64,000 nt of DNA. Source: Salipaludibacillus sp. LMS25 (GTDB lineage: Bacteria > Bacillota > Bacilli > Bacillales > Salisediminibacteriaceae). Below, one piece after another: positions 26,767 through 36,097 of the stretch (the stretch's first letter is position 1; every line of letters begins with the position of its first letter). A model generated the notes under the pieces. The model worked only from the letters and a program-made list of their open reading frames with translations, did not search any database and was not told where the DNA came from. The translations under genes and the position numbers were made by a program. The stretch covers positions 4,461,668 to 4,525,667 of the forward strand of contig NZ_CP093299.1 in the NCBI RefSeq assembly GCF_024362805.1, given 5' to 3'.

Positions 26767-26807
26767 GAACAAATGTTCTTGTATTTTCCCCTGCTATTTT
26801 GTAATCT
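26767..26807 (+). promoter_or_regulatory. SOS box and promoter of the Y-family polymerase gene
   Basis: GAACAAATGTTC (26767-26778) is a perfect LexA core palindrome. Directly after it come TTGTAT (26779-26784), 17 bp, TAATCT (26802-26807). LexA bound here would overlap the -35. Confidence 0.75.
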
Positions 26808-26830
26808 AATGCTTAAGGGGGAATTACATC

Positions 26831-28063
26831 ATGAAGCAAGTCATTTTTTTAGTGGATATGCAATCATTTTTTGCATCTGTTGAAAAGGCTAAACATTATC
26901 GTCATTTAAAACACCCTCTCGTCGTCTCCGGCGATCCAAAGAGACGCTCTGGCGTTATATTAGCAGCCTGTCCTCTGGCTAAACAGGCCGGAATTAAAAA
27001 CGGTGAACGACTATGGGAAGCACAAGAAAAGTGTCCTAATCTCATCTCTGTCTCTCCTCATATGCAAGAATATATTGATAATTCGCTAGCTATTACAAAT
27101 ATCCTTAAAAGTATAACGGATCTTGTAGAGCCATATAGTATCGATGAACAATTCATGGATGTGACCTATTCTCAAAAGCTGTTCGGTACACCTGAAAATA
27201 TGGCGCGTCATATTCAGCATGAAATTTATACAAAGCTGCGAGTAGTTGCTAGAGTCGGGATTGGTGAAAATAAAGTGCTGGCAAAAATGGCATGTGACAC
27301 TTTTTCGAAACATAAAAAGAACGGGGTTTTCCATTTAAAAAAGGACGAAATTGAAACAGTTTTATGGCCCCTACCAATCGAAAAGCTTTTTCGAGCAGGC
27401 AGTCAGATGGCCCGTCATTTGCGACGTCGGGCTATCCGTACAATCGGTGACTTAGCACGGACGGACGTAACTAAAATTAAAAAGGAGTGGGGCATCCATG
27501 GGCATGTTCTGTGGATGAATGCTCATGGTGTTGACTATTCTCCAGTCTCTCTTTCCACTACTGATAGACAAAAGGGAATCGGTAACGGGATGACGCTCCC
27601 TCGTGATTATCACGACATAACAGATATTAAAGTTGTATTGTTAGAACTTTGTGAAGAAGTTTGCCGCCGGGCGAGACAGGCTCATGTCATGAGCCAAACT
27701 GTATCGCTTGGAGTAACAGGCTCAACCTACAGTATCAAAACAGGGTTTCACCGGCAAATGACGATTGCTGACCCTACAAATATAACGTTAGACATATATC
27801 GTATCGCCTGTGGGCTTTTCGATACCTTTTGGGATGGGCAACCCATTAGGCGCTTGCATGTGTCACTTACAAACTTAGTCAATGACAACGCGGTACAACT
27901 AAGCTTATTTAAAGAAAAACAAGCCGACCATATAAAATTAGGTTATGAGACAGATAAGATCCTTACTAAATATGGTAAAAACTCCCTCGTGCGCGCTTCC
28001 TCTTTATTAGCCTCTAGTCAGGCTAAAGACAGAGCAGCTAAAATAGGAGGGCATTATAAATGA
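26831..28063 (+). CDS. Y-family DNA polymerase (UvrX/YqjW-like, Pol V type)
   Basis: 410 aa, like B. subtilis YqjW and UvrX (about 412-416 aa). Catalytic Asp9 in FLVDMQSFFASVE and Asp105-Glu106 in YSIDEQFMDVT; GIGENKVLAKMACD lies in the palm and the little-finger domain follows. It ends QLSLFKEKQ, which may bind the beta clamp (QLSLF), then a short tail. It performs error-prone synthesis over lesions and is controlled by the LexA box upstream. The YolD-like gene often linked to such polymerases is not present. Confidence 0.9.
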   Translation: MKQVIFLVDMQSFFASVEKAKHYRHLKHPLVVSGDPKRRSGVILAACPLAKQAGIKNGERLWEAQEKCPNLISVSPHMQEYIDNSLAITNILKSITDLVEPYSIDEQFMDVTYSQKLFGTPENMARHIQHEIYTKLRVVARVGIGENKVLAKMACDTFSKHKKNGVFHLKKDEIETVLWPLPIEKLFRAGSQMARHLRRRAIRTIGDLARTDVTKIKKEWGIHGHVLWMNAHGVDYSPVSLSTTDRQKGIGNGMTLPRDYHDITDIKVVLLELCEEVCRRARQAHVMSQTVSLGVTGSTYSIKTGFHRQMTIADPTNITLDIYRIACGLFDTFWDGQPIRRLHVSLTNLVNDNAVQLSLFKEKQADHIKLGYETDKILTKYGKNSLVRASSLLASSQAKDRAAKIGGHYK

Positions 28064-28131
28064 GTGAATACCTTCCTTCATGCTTAAGGGTACTCGCTAC
28101 TTGAGGGCTAAAAGCAACTGAATTTTTTTTA

Positions 28132-28464
28132 TATGTAGAAGGTAATTTGAAATGAGAAGCTATCGATCGGCAAAATAATTTCAAGCAAGCCGGCGAAACT
28201 TATGGACGATTTAGCGAATTTGAACGACGTGAACTTATCAACAACTTGATAAATGCTTTAAAGCCGTGTCGACAAGACATTCACGAGCAGGTGGTAGACC
28301 ATTTCATAAAGGCCGATCCTGATTATGGAAGAAGAGTCGCTAAAGGGCTTAAGGAGAAAGGAGATAACAGTGATGAAAGTCATCGCAATCCAATAGGGGC
28401 TACTGAATCAGAATCAGCGGTGCGACAGGCAGAAGCAGAAAGTCATCCATCAGACCCTTATTAA
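28132..28464 (+). pseudogene. Catalase C-terminal relic
   Basis: Reading frame 1 from 28132 gives YVEGNLK, an in-frame TGA at 28153, then [39 protein letters not shown] and [14 protein letters not shown], the C-terminal catalase-related domain. The TGA stands where homologues may have CGA (Arg), so it is probably a point nonsense. All of the heme-binding core upstream is gone; the sequence before it, back to the polymerase gene, shows no catalase. Only 110 codons remain of about 480-550. A short protein from the ATG at 28246 is possible but probably not functional. Confidence 0.8.
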
Positions 28465-28736
28465 TTGAAGCGTATTTTTGAAGAAAGCTTAAAAACGACA
28501 CAGAGATTGTTTTCTCCGTCTCGTTTTCCCATGTATGTTGAGAGCATTTTTCATAGAAAAGTATGTTAAAACAGCCACTCAAGGCAAAAAAGTGGTCTTT
28601 ACAAAGCTACAACGATATTTTCTACGATATATTAGGAAGGGTAGTCACAGCTTTTTAATAGGCACTCACAACGAACAACATGAAATCACTAAGCTCACCT
28701 AACACGTATCCCTTAATTTTTAAAAATTTTTATAGT

Positions 28737-29198
28737 CTACAATCGCTTGAAAACACACTCCCGTTGTGTCACAAACTGCTCTTTTTTATAGAAATTTTTC
28801 GCTGACTCATTTTTGACCCAATAGTCTAATTCAACAATGGCGATATCTTTCTCCTTTGCAATTCGATAAATTGAGGCCATTAAACGGGAGCCTCCCCCTT
28901 TATGTCTTTTTTCCTCAATAATACTAATCTGATGAACATAAAGTGATTTATACCCTTTTATAAATGGGTTTTCCGGATATTCTCGGATTTCGATCCACGC
29001 GTACCCTACTGCCTTCTCATCTTCCTCCAGTAGAAGAAAAATAAAATGCTCGTTTTCCATCAGTCGACTAAAAACGTTGTAAATGTCCCTTTCATTATAC
29101 TTATGAAAGAATTCTGGGTAGAGTGCATAATGAAGCTCCTGTACAGGTCTGTTTAGTTGACTAATAAGCTTTGCGTCTTTCACTTGCCTTACTTTCAT
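28737..29198 (-). CDS. GNAT-family N-acetyltransferase
   Basis: 153 aa, a single GNAT domain. The acetyl-CoA loop is EEKRHKGGGSRLM (R-x-x-G-x-G type) near residue 105, followed by the helix and strand IAIVELDYWVKNESAKNFYK. ATG chosen for AAGGAGGG six bases upstream. The acceptor is unknown. Monocistronic. The gap between the catalase relic and this gene (272 bp) holds an imperfect AAAACGA/TCGTTTT hairpin near 28491-28526. Confidence 0.85.
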   Translation of the reverse strand: MKVRQVKDAKLISQLNRPVQELHYALYPEFFHKYNERDIYNVFSRLMENEHFIFLLLEEDEKAVGYAWIEIREYPENPFIKGYKSLYVHQISIIEEKRHKGGGSRLMASIYRIAKEKDIAIVELDYWVKNESAKNFYKKEQFVTQRECVFKRL

Positions 29199-29357
29199 AT
29201 AACCCTCCTTAAACAATGACCTTCATTCACTGTAACTTGACTTCTAAATAACGCCCATTGCTCTTGGTAGTGTATTCAGTTCAGCAAGTAAGCGTTAATT
29301 TTTCTAATAATGGCTTTATGAGACTAGTGCCAACTTTTCGCCTTTCGTACATACAGA

Positions 29358-29389
29358 AAACTGAGTGGGATTTTACTCCCACCCAGTTT
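29358..29389 (-). terminator. Terminator downstream of nirC
   Basis: AAACTGAGTGGGA pairs with TCCCACCCAGTTT with one mismatch. It lies 26 bp after the nirC stop on the minus strand. Confidence 0.7.
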
Positions 29390-29414
29390 AAAAGCTTTTG
29401 ACGCTTTTCTATCA

Positions 29415-30233
29415 TTAGGCTTCTTTTCTCATTGTACTTACTGTGCTACTTTCAATCGCTTTTTTAGGCGTTGTTTCTGAAATAGTATACCAGTAAGCTC
29501 CCCCTACAAACACAATACCACCGATCATATTTCCAATTGTGACTGGGACGAGGTTAGCCCCCATTCCAAAAAGCGATACTGTTTCAGGATGCGGTACCAT
29601 TAAACCGATAGAAAAGAGCGTCATATTGGCAATACTGTGCTCAAAGCCCGAGGTAATAAACGCAAATAAACACCAGAAGATCATGATTAATTTTGCAGTA
29701 TCGTCTTTTAATTTAACGGCACACCAAATGGCTAGACAAACTAAAATATTACATAAAATACCACGCACAAGTAATTCCATAAATGGAGCATTCATTTTTA
29801 CACTTGCGGTTGTGGTAATAAATTCGGCAGTAGCCCCTTCCCAAAGGCCTGAGTAGTAATAAAGAACAGCCACAAGGACGGACCCAGCAAAGTTACCGAC
29901 GAAACCATATCCCCAAATGCGCCAAGTATCTTTCCAAGATGTTCGTTTTTCCAACGTTCCGATCGTCATAATCATATTGTTTCCTGTAAATAAATCAGCC
30001 CCTGCCATTAAAACAAGGCTTAACGCTATACCAAACGACACCCCCATCACTATGCGTGTCGCCGCCACACTTATAGGTGATAATAAGCCGCCAATCGTAA
30101 AAATTAAAATAATACCTAATCCTACAAAAAAGCCTGCCATCATGGCGGAAACAAAATATTTTGTTTTACTTGTATTTAGTTGGTCAACTCTTTGAACAGC
30201 CGCTTGACTAAATGACTGGATAACATCTTTCAT
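29415..30233 (-). CDS. nirC: Formate/nitrite transporter family protein (NirC)
   Basis: 272 aa with six membrane segments and the FNT hallmarks GADLFTGNNMIM near residue 83 and GILCNILVCLAIW near 163, forming the constrictions of the pentameric channel. The gene order nirB-nirD-cobA/hemD-nirC points to nitrite as the substrate. It would import nitrite for NirBD or export the excess. A separate promoter is likely in the 234-bp gap. Confidence 0.9.
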   Translation of the reverse strand: MKDVIQSFSQAAVQRVDQLNTSKTKYFVSAMMAGFFVGLGIILIFTIGGLLSPISVAATRIVMGVSFGIALSLVLMAGADLFTGNNMIMTIGTLEKRTSWKDTWRIWGYGFVGNFAGSVLVAVLYYYSGLWEGATAEFITTTASVKMNAPFMELLVRGILCNILVCLAIWCAVKLKDDTAKLIMIFWCLFAFITSGFEHSIANMTLFSIGLMVPHPETVSLFGMGANLVPVTIGNMIGGIVFVGGAYWYTISETTPKKAIESSTVSTMRKEA

Positions 30234-30467
30234 CTCAATCGTCCCCTTATTTTCTGATAAGTTAAGTATGGTTAAAGCTTAGGTTAAAGTTAAGGGATAG
30301 GTTCTTTAACACCTTTCACCTATCCACCAGTTGAGAAACACTTCTATTTTCTAATACACATGGTGATAACACGTTTTCTTAGGGAAGTAATATAACATTT
30401 GTGAAAAAATGAGCAATTAAAAGTAGAAAATAAGCATGTCCCTTTTCTGTCAGTTTTTTGCCACGCC

Positions 30468-31877
30468 TTATTTCCAATACCCTAACGCTAATTCATATTG
30501 CACTTCTTCGTCTATCTTTGTAAAACCCTTTTCTTCTGCGTACGCTTTGACACGTTGACCAATATAAGCGAACGATCGTGTCTTAATCCAATTATCTCTA
30601 TAGCCATATGATTTTAAAGCTGCTAAAAACCAATCAACTGACGATTGACTAGGAAAAACAACGGTTTCCCATGTTTCTTCGTTTAATAAACGTTTATCTA
30701 TCACTTCAAATCTATCATCTATCTGCAAATGATGAGTGGTGATTAGCGTTGAGTTATCCTCGGCGGACATAGGTTTATTAACGTAACCGACTTTTATCAT
30801 CTCATGAGACGGTTCAGTTATTTTTTCTGATCGAATCCCCATAGAAAGAAGGGCTTTCTTTGTTTTTTCCGACAATGAATAAATCTGTCGGGGCAGATCT
30901 CGGATATCGTAACCATGAGCTAACAGCGATTCAATTAGAATAGTCACACTCTCAGGTGATAAAAACACGAGTTTTTCCGCTAACCGAATCTGTTTTAACT
31001 CGTGTGAAGATATAGACTTCTTCTCCGTTTTTAAAGTGGGAAATGCATACGCCTCTCCCCCTTCATTAAGGAAATAGCGTTCTAATTTACTTTCCTCAGC
31101 AGACGCTTTAGCAATTAAAAGTCGCTTTCCGAACATTCTTTTTTGCTCATACCACGCCAGTTTTTGACGTAATGCTACGACATCACCGATAATTGTCATG
31201 GCAGGGTTTTGAATATTATATGCCTTCACCTCATCGGAAATGGTTAAAAGCGTCCCTTCCACGGTGCGTTGTTTTCCTGTAGTGGCCCATTCAATGACGG
31301 CCACTTTCGTTTCTGGAGGAAAACCTTTATTGATTAACACTTGACAATGATGATGAAGGTTTTTCACTCCCATATAGTAAGCGATTGTATCCCCTAGCTC
31401 ATCATCTGAATGTGTCTTTAACTCATTCTCTTGACAGGAGTGGCCTGTTCTAAGGGTAAAACTAGCACTATAATCACGATGCGTCACCGGCATGCCAGCA
31501 TAACTCGCTGCCGCAATACTTGACGTCACTCCAGGAACAATCTCGTAATCAATGCCTTCGTTACGTGCGGCTTCTGCTTCTTCGCCAACCCGGCCGAAGA
31601 CAGACGGATCGCCGCCCTTTAAGCGGACAACCCGTTTCCCTGCCAATGCCATCTCGATTAATGTGTCGTTAATTTTTTCTTGGCGCATTACATGTCTATC
31701 TGGTAGCTTCCCGCAGTAGATTAACTGACAGTTAGCTTTTGTATACCTAAGAAGACGCGGATTTGCTAGCCGATCATATAGGACAACCTCTGCTTTTTCC
31801 AAACATTGGCGGCCTTTTTCTGTTAAAAGACCTATGTCACCTGGACCAGCTCCAACAAATGATACAAACCCTCCCAT
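30468..31877 (-). CDS. Fused uroporphyrinogen-III C-methyltransferase / uroporphyrinogen-III synthase
   Basis: 469 aa. The SUMT domain at about 1-240 shows VSFVGAGPGDIGLLTEKG, YCGKLPDRH, RLKGGDPSVFGRVGEEAEA and the AYYMGVKNL region. The C-terminal 220 residues resemble uroporphyrinogen-III synthase (HemD fold), a poorly conserved family. Such fusions (NasF/CobA-HemD) make precorrin-2 for siroheme, the cofactor of NirB. It starts 13 bp after nirD, in one operon with nirB and nirD. No sirohydrochlorin dehydrogenase/ferrochelatase gene is adjacent. Confidence 0.9.
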   Translation of the reverse strand: MGGFVSFVGAGPGDIGLLTEKGRQCLEKAEVVLYDRLANPRLLRYTKANCQLIYCGKLPDRHVMRQEKINDTLIEMALAGKRVVRLKGGDPSVFGRVGEEAEAARNEGIDYEIVPGVTSSIAAASYAGMPVTHRDYSASFTLRTGHSCQENELKTHSDDELGDTIAYYMGVKNLHHHCQVLINKGFPPETKVAVIEWATTGKQRTVEGTLLTISDEVKAYNIQNPAMTIIGDVVALRQKLAWYEQKRMFGKRLLIAKASAEESKLERYFLNEGGEAYAFPTLKTEKKSISSHELKQIRLAEKLVFLSPESVTILIESLLAHGYDIRDLPRQIYSLSEKTKKALLSMGIRSEKITEPSHEMIKVGYVNKPMSAEDNSTLITTHHLQIDDRFEVIDKRLLNEETWETVVFPSQSSVDWFLAALKSYGYRDNWIKTRSFAYIGQRVKAYAEEKGFTKIDEEVQYELALGYWK

Positions 31878-31890
31878 AACCTTTCACCAC

Positions 31891-32208
31891 CTACAAGGAT
31901 ACGTAAATCTCCCCGTTTTTTAAAATCACGTCGTAGGTTGGTACAGCCCCTTCATCCGGTGGCTGTACGTGACCTGTTACTAATGAAACTTTCCAATCTT
32001 GCAGCGGACAATAGACAAACTCACCTGACACGATCCCTTCTGCAAGTGGTCCATTTGTATGAGGACAACGACTTCCAATCGCCCGTACCTCTCCATTGCT
32101 TAATCGAAATAAAGCAATAGATTCATTTTTTATATGAACTTCTTTTCCAATTAAAATAGGTAACTGATCAAGCTGCATAACGTATACGTGTTCATTCGTG
32201 ATACTCAT
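31891..32208 (-). CDS. nirD: Nitrite reductase small subunit NirD, with an altered Rieske motif
   Basis: 105 aa, Rieske-fold small subunit. The first half of the motif is intact (Cys48-Pro-His50), but the second reads Cys67-Pro-Leu-Gln70-Asp-Trp instead of Cys-Pro-Leu-His. The codon is CAA where His would be CAC or CAT, a single base away. One cluster ligand is therefore missing. E. coli NirD also lacks a full cluster site, so the subunit may still work structurally. It lies 62 bp after nirB and 13 bp before the SUMT fusion. Confidence 0.9.
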   Translation of the reverse strand: MSITNEHVYVMQLDQLPILIGKEVHIKNESIALFRLSNGEVRAIGSRCPHTNGPLAEGIVSGEFVYCPLQDWKVSLVTGHVQPPDEGAVPTYDVILKNGEIYVSL

Positions 32209-32270
32209 GCTTTTCCCCTCCTAGTACTATAAAAATCTACATATTTTAATAGTATTATAAGCTTTTCATG

Positions 32271-34676
32271 TTAAATTTTAATGACGTCATAAAGCTTCTT
32301 TTCGTCGTTCTTCTTCAGCATAGCACTCCAAGCTTCATGGTAAGTGTCACGTGCTAACGTAAAACGGTTTACATAATAATCGCGTTGCTCATTATCCATT
32401 AAAACGGTTTTTATCGTATCAATACCTAATCGTTCAACCCACGGTGCGGTTCTTTCACCATAAATCCCTGTTTCACGGTAATATTGCATATAAGCTTTCG
32501 CATACATGATCACTTCTTCTTCAGTAGCAACAATTTTGAGATAATCACATTCCCTTACTTCAGTACCGCCATTTCCACCGATATAAAGTTGATAGCCATT
32601 TTCCACACAGACGACACCAAAATCTTTTGTTAGCACTTCCGCACAGTTTCTTGGACAACCAGTCACACCCATTTTCATTTTATGTGGTGTATCAACCATT
32701 TCCAATTCCTTCTCCAATTTAATACCAAGTCCTAACGAATCTTGTGTACCAAAACGACAGAATAATGAGCCTACACATGATTTAACGTTACGTAATGATT
32801 TGGAATAAGCGTAGCCAGAACGCATTCCCAAGTCTTCCCACACGTGTGGCAAATCTTCTTTTTTCACACCGTAAAGGCCGATTCTACTGGCGCCCGTAAC
32901 TTTCACGAGAGGGACCTCATATTTTTTTGCTACTTCGCCCATCCGAATGAGTTCATCAGCAGTGGTCGTGCCCCCGTACATACGAGGAATAACAGAAAAC
33001 GTGCCATCCTTCTGGATATTCCCTTCCATTCGTTCATTAACAAAACGGGAGGATTTGTCGTCTTCATAATCCGCAGGACGAATCATTCTCATATAATAAT
33101 TTAATGCTGGTCGGCACTTTGAACACCCTTCTGGATGTTTAAATCCAAGAACATACCGGACTTCCATTGGAGATTGAAGACCCTTCTCTTTAATTTCTGC
33201 TACGACTTCATCGCGAGACTTATCCGTACATTCACACATGCCACTCGTTTGAGCTGCTGCATCAAAGCTGTCCCCCAATGTAAGAGAAAGAATCCCTTCA
33301 ACCATCGGTCGGCATTTACCACAGGATCCTCCTGCTTTTGTGCACTTCTTCACATCATCAAACGTTGTTAAATCTTCTTCAAGTATAGATTGAACAATTG
33401 TTCCTTTAGTCACACCGTTACAGCCGCAAACCGTTTCATCGGCAGGCATTTCAGCCAGTAAAGTAGTCTCATCCTCTGCCTCACCCGCTTTTTGAAGGAC
33501 TGCAGCTGTTGTATACTCAGAAATATCGGTTCCTTTCTTCAGCATTGAGAACAACCGATTACCGTCACTAGCATCCCCGTAGAGAACAATGCCAGTTATT
33601 TTGTTGTCTTCAACTAATATTTTTTTATAGACACCAGCAACGGCATCTTGCACGACGATCGCCTCAGTCTCATCGTCTTCATGTATTTTCCCACCGGAAA
33701 ATAAATCACACCCAGCTACTTTAAGTTGCGTAGATAGAACACTTCCTTCATAGCCAGGTCCTTCTTTACCTGTTAACGTATCAGCTAAGACTTGACCTTG
33801 TTCATACAAAGGAGCAACTAATCCATAAGCAATGCCTCGATGCTCTGCACATTCCCCAACCGCATAAATTGACGGGTCTGTTGTACGCATATAATCATCC
33901 ACAGTAATGCCACGATTCACTTCTAATCCGCAGTCTTTTGCAAGTGCCACATTTGGACGAATTCCTACTGCCATGACAACTAAATCACAGGCGAGCTCTT
34001 CCCCGTCATTAAAGCGAACACCTTCCACAACTGTATCACCAACAATTTCTGCGGTTTGCTTCTCCATTTTAAATATCATACCTTGTTTTTCTAAATCTTT
34101 TTTCAACATCCTGGCAGCTGGTGCGTCCAATTGCTGTTCCATAAGAGTAGGTAAAAGATGAACAACGTAGACTTCCATTCCCCGATCAATCAGACCTCTA
34201 GCCGCTTCAAGTCCGAGCAATCCTCCTCCGATCACCACCGCTTTCTTTTTCGTTTCAGCAATGTTTATCATCTTCTCTGTATCTTCTATCGTTCTAAAGC
34301 CAATAACACCATCCAAGTTACTCCCAGGGAGCGGAAGAATAAACGCACTGGACCCTGTGGCGATAATAAGATCATCATAAGAAATGTCTCTACCTTTATC
34401 CGTTGTGACTGTCTTCCTATCTCGATCTATCTCAGTGACTTTTTCTCCAGTTATAAGCGTGATATTGTTGTCTTTATACCACTCCCACTCGTTAATGATG
34501 ATGTCGTCTAGTTCTGTTTTACCTTGTAAAACGTTAGATAACATAATCCGATTGTAATTCGGGTGCGGTTCATCCCCAATAATCGTTATGTCATAGCTTG
34601 AATTGTCTCTTTTCAGCAGTTCTTCTAAGCTTCGAACACCAGCCATGCCATTCCCTATCATCACAAGCTTTTTCAT
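32271..34676 (-). CDS. nirB: Nitrite reductase [NAD(P)H] large subunit NirB
   Basis: 801 aa, cytoplasmic. The N-terminal FAD/NAD(P)H domains show GNGMAGVRSLEEL and VVIGGGLLGLEAARG (about 145). Two BFD-like [2Fe-2S] segments follow (CGCNGVTKGTIVQS, CTKAGGSCGKCRP; then CECTD, EGCSKCRPALNY). The siroheme-[4Fe-4S] site has C-x5-C (CVGSLFC) and C-x3-C (CPRNC) near 631-677. It reduces nitrite to ammonium with NirD. An FNR-type palindrome lies 144 bp upstream. Neither the nitrate reductase nor its importer is in the window. Confidence 0.95.
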   Translation of the reverse strand: MKKLVMIGNGMAGVRSLEELLKRDNSSYDITIIGDEPHPNYNRIMLSNVLQGKTELDDIIINEWEWYKDNNITLITGEKVTEIDRDRKTVTTDKGRDISYDDLIIATGSSAFILPLPGSNLDGVIGFRTIEDTEKMINIAETKKKAVVIGGGLLGLEAARGLIDRGMEVYVVHLLPTLMEQQLDAPAARMLKKDLEKQGMIFKMEKQTAEIVGDTVVEGVRFNDGEELACDLVVMAVGIRPNVALAKDCGLEVNRGITVDDYMRTTDPSIYAVGECAEHRGIAYGLVAPLYEQGQVLADTLTGKEGPGYEGSVLSTQLKVAGCDLFSGGKIHEDDETEAIVVQDAVAGVYKKILVEDNKITGIVLYGDASDGNRLFSMLKKGTDISEYTTAAVLQKAGEAEDETTLLAEMPADETVCGCNGVTKGTIVQSILEEDLTTFDDVKKCTKAGGSCGKCRPMVEGILSLTLGDSFDAAAQTSGMCECTDKSRDEVVAEIKEKGLQSPMEVRYVLGFKHPEGCSKCRPALNYYMRMIRPADYEDDKSSRFVNERMEGNIQKDGTFSVIPRMYGGTTTADELIRMGEVAKKYEVPLVKVTGASRIGLYGVKKEDLPHVWEDLGMRSGYAYSKSLRNVKSCVGSLFCRFGTQDSLGLGIKLEKELEMVDTPHKMKMGVTGCPRNCAEVLTKDFGVVCVENGYQLYIGGNGGTEVRECDYLKIVATEEEVIMYAKAYMQYYRETGIYGERTAPWVERLGIDTIKTVLMDNEQRDYYVNRFTLARDTYHEAWSAMLKKNDEKKLYDVIKI

Positions 34677-34819
34677 ATTAAAACGTCCTTTCTATTATTG
34701 TTCATCAGTTCACATAACTAAGCAAAAAATAAATTATCAAATTGTGAAGATATTCACTTTTATAAACATAATGCTTTAATAAGTATAGTTAAAGGATACC
34801 AAGAGAAACGATCATCCAC

Positions 34820-34835
34820 TGTGATAAAAATCACA
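34820..34835. promoter_or_regulatory. FNR box upstream of nirB
   Basis: TGTGATAAAAATCACA is a perfect TGTGA-N6-TCACA palindrome. A minus-strand TATCCT at 34793-34798 could serve as -10, placing the box centre at -41.5, the class II activation position. Anaerobic induction of nirBD is the inference. FNR itself is not in the window. Confidence 0.72.
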
Positions 34836-34987
34836 CCTTGCCATATATGGTTAACTAAGAAGCAAAACGTGCTATTCCTTTATTTGCAGGGGTTTTAACG
34901 AAAAAAATAACTTTATTAACATATCTAGTGACGATTGAAATAGGAGCATTGTCACAAAAATGCCTTAAACTCGCATTAACGTCAAAA

Positions 34988-35012
34988 AACCGTCACTCAG
35001 TGAACGACGGTT
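34988..35012 (-). terminator. Terminator of the 97-aa gene
   Basis: AACCGTC / GACGGTT stem with an 11-nt loop. On the minus strand it is followed by TTTTTTGAC. Confidence 0.65.
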
Positions 35013-35050
35013 ATCTTTCATTTTTTCTTATGAGAGCTTTCGGTTACGAT

Positions 35051-35344
35051 TCACTTACCGTTTAAGGATTCTAATTGTTTATTCATTCGACTCAATTGTC
35101 TAATGATCATCCAATTCTGCTCAACTAATGCTGATAAGTACGTTACTTTAGCCTGTTCTTCAGCTTTTGCAAAGCTAAATGCCATCCCCATTTTAAATAA
35201 TTTATTTCCAATAAGGTCTTCAGCAATACGTTGTAGAACAATTAAATCTTTATCATCCAGCTCCTCTAATTGATACCGTTTCATAAATTTTTCTAACTTT
35301 TTTTCATCTTTTGACTTATCCTCTTTCCCGCCAAATAACCCCAT
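35051..35344 (-). CDS. Conserved-looking 97-aa protein, function unknown
   Basis: 97 aa, charged N-terminus (MGLFGGKEDKSKDEKKLEKF), then helical: YQLEELDDKDLIVLQRIAED, MGMAFSFAKAEEQAKVTYLS, and a coiled end RMNKQLESLNGK. No membrane segment or signal peptide. AAAGGAGG lies upstream of the ATG, and a terminator follows, so expression is likely. I do not recognise the family. It sits at the edge of the toxin island. Confidence 0.75.
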   Translation of the reverse strand: MGLFGGKEDKSKDEKKLEKFMKRYQLEELDDKDLIVLQRIAEDLIGNKLFKMGMAFSFAKAEEQAKVTYLSALVEQNWMIIRQLSRMNKQLESLNGK

Positions 35345-35647
35345 ACGCTTTTCCTCCTTTGGTAAACTAAAATAGTGCTCGACCCTCTTCTTAGTTTGGG
35401 AAAAAACATAAGATGTATGCTTTTTTTAATCGATTTATGATAAAGTGGAATTTTGCTCGATTTATATCATAAAAGAAGTCATTTAGAACCTTGTTTAAGT
35501 AGATTTCTGAGCCACCAGTAACTAATCTTAAATACAGCACCACAAGTTTCTATAATGGTAAAACAATGTTTTTTGGAAGATATTCACGGTGAATCCCCCA
35601 CTATCGAAGAGTTTCAAAAGTAACAGTAACTAGCAGGAGGTCTGGCA
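35345..35647. other. Intergenic edge of the toxin island
   Basis: Only a 22-codon frame at 35555-35623 (VKQCFLEDIHGESPTIEEFQ end) is visible, without a ribosome site. It lies just before an immunity gene, so it may be the last remnant of a toxin C-terminus. No other feature recognised. Confidence 0.35.
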
Positions 35648-36097
35648 ATGGTCAAAATAAAAAAATTAAATAGAAAAATCACTGAAAAAGAATTAAAACA
35701 ATTCGAAAAAAAGAACAAGATAAGACTAACTGAAAAGTATAAGGACTTTTTACTTAAATGGAATCGTGGTTCACCAGAGCCATGCTTATTTGATATTTCA
35801 AAAGATCAAGGCACAAGCGTTTTAAATGTATTTAATGGTATTGATGCGCAATATGATGATTTAGAAGAAGTGATAGATATATATGAATTTAGGCTTCCTG
35901 AAGGATTCATTCCAATAGCTGATGACCCTAGTGGTAACGCTATATGCTTAGGTACTAAAGTTCCTTATTATGACCATATTTACTTTTGGGATCATGAACA
36001 AGAGTCTGAAACTCCTGATGATATGAGCAATATGTATTTTTTAGCGAGTGATATTGATGCGTTTTTAAATATGCTATATGAAGATGATGAAAGCTAG
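35648..36097 (+). CDS. SMI1/KNR4-type immunity protein
   Basis: 149 aa. SMI1/KNR4 hallmarks: EKELKQFEKKNKIRLTEKYK near residue 13, KDFLLKWNRGSPEP near 33, LPEGFIPIADDPSGNAICL near 81 and YFWDHE near 113. Proteins of this fold neutralise nuclease and other polymorphic toxins in the producer. GGAGG lies before the ATG. The toxin upstream is reduced to at most a 22-codon tail. First immunity gene in the island. Confidence 0.88.
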   Translation: MVKIKKLNRKITEKELKQFEKKNKIRLTEKYKDFLLKWNRGSPEPCLFDISKDQGTSVLNVFNGIDAQYDDLEEVIDIYEFRLPEGFIPIADDPSGNAICLGTKVPYYDHIYFWDHEQESETPDDMSNMYFLASDIDAFLNMLYEDDES

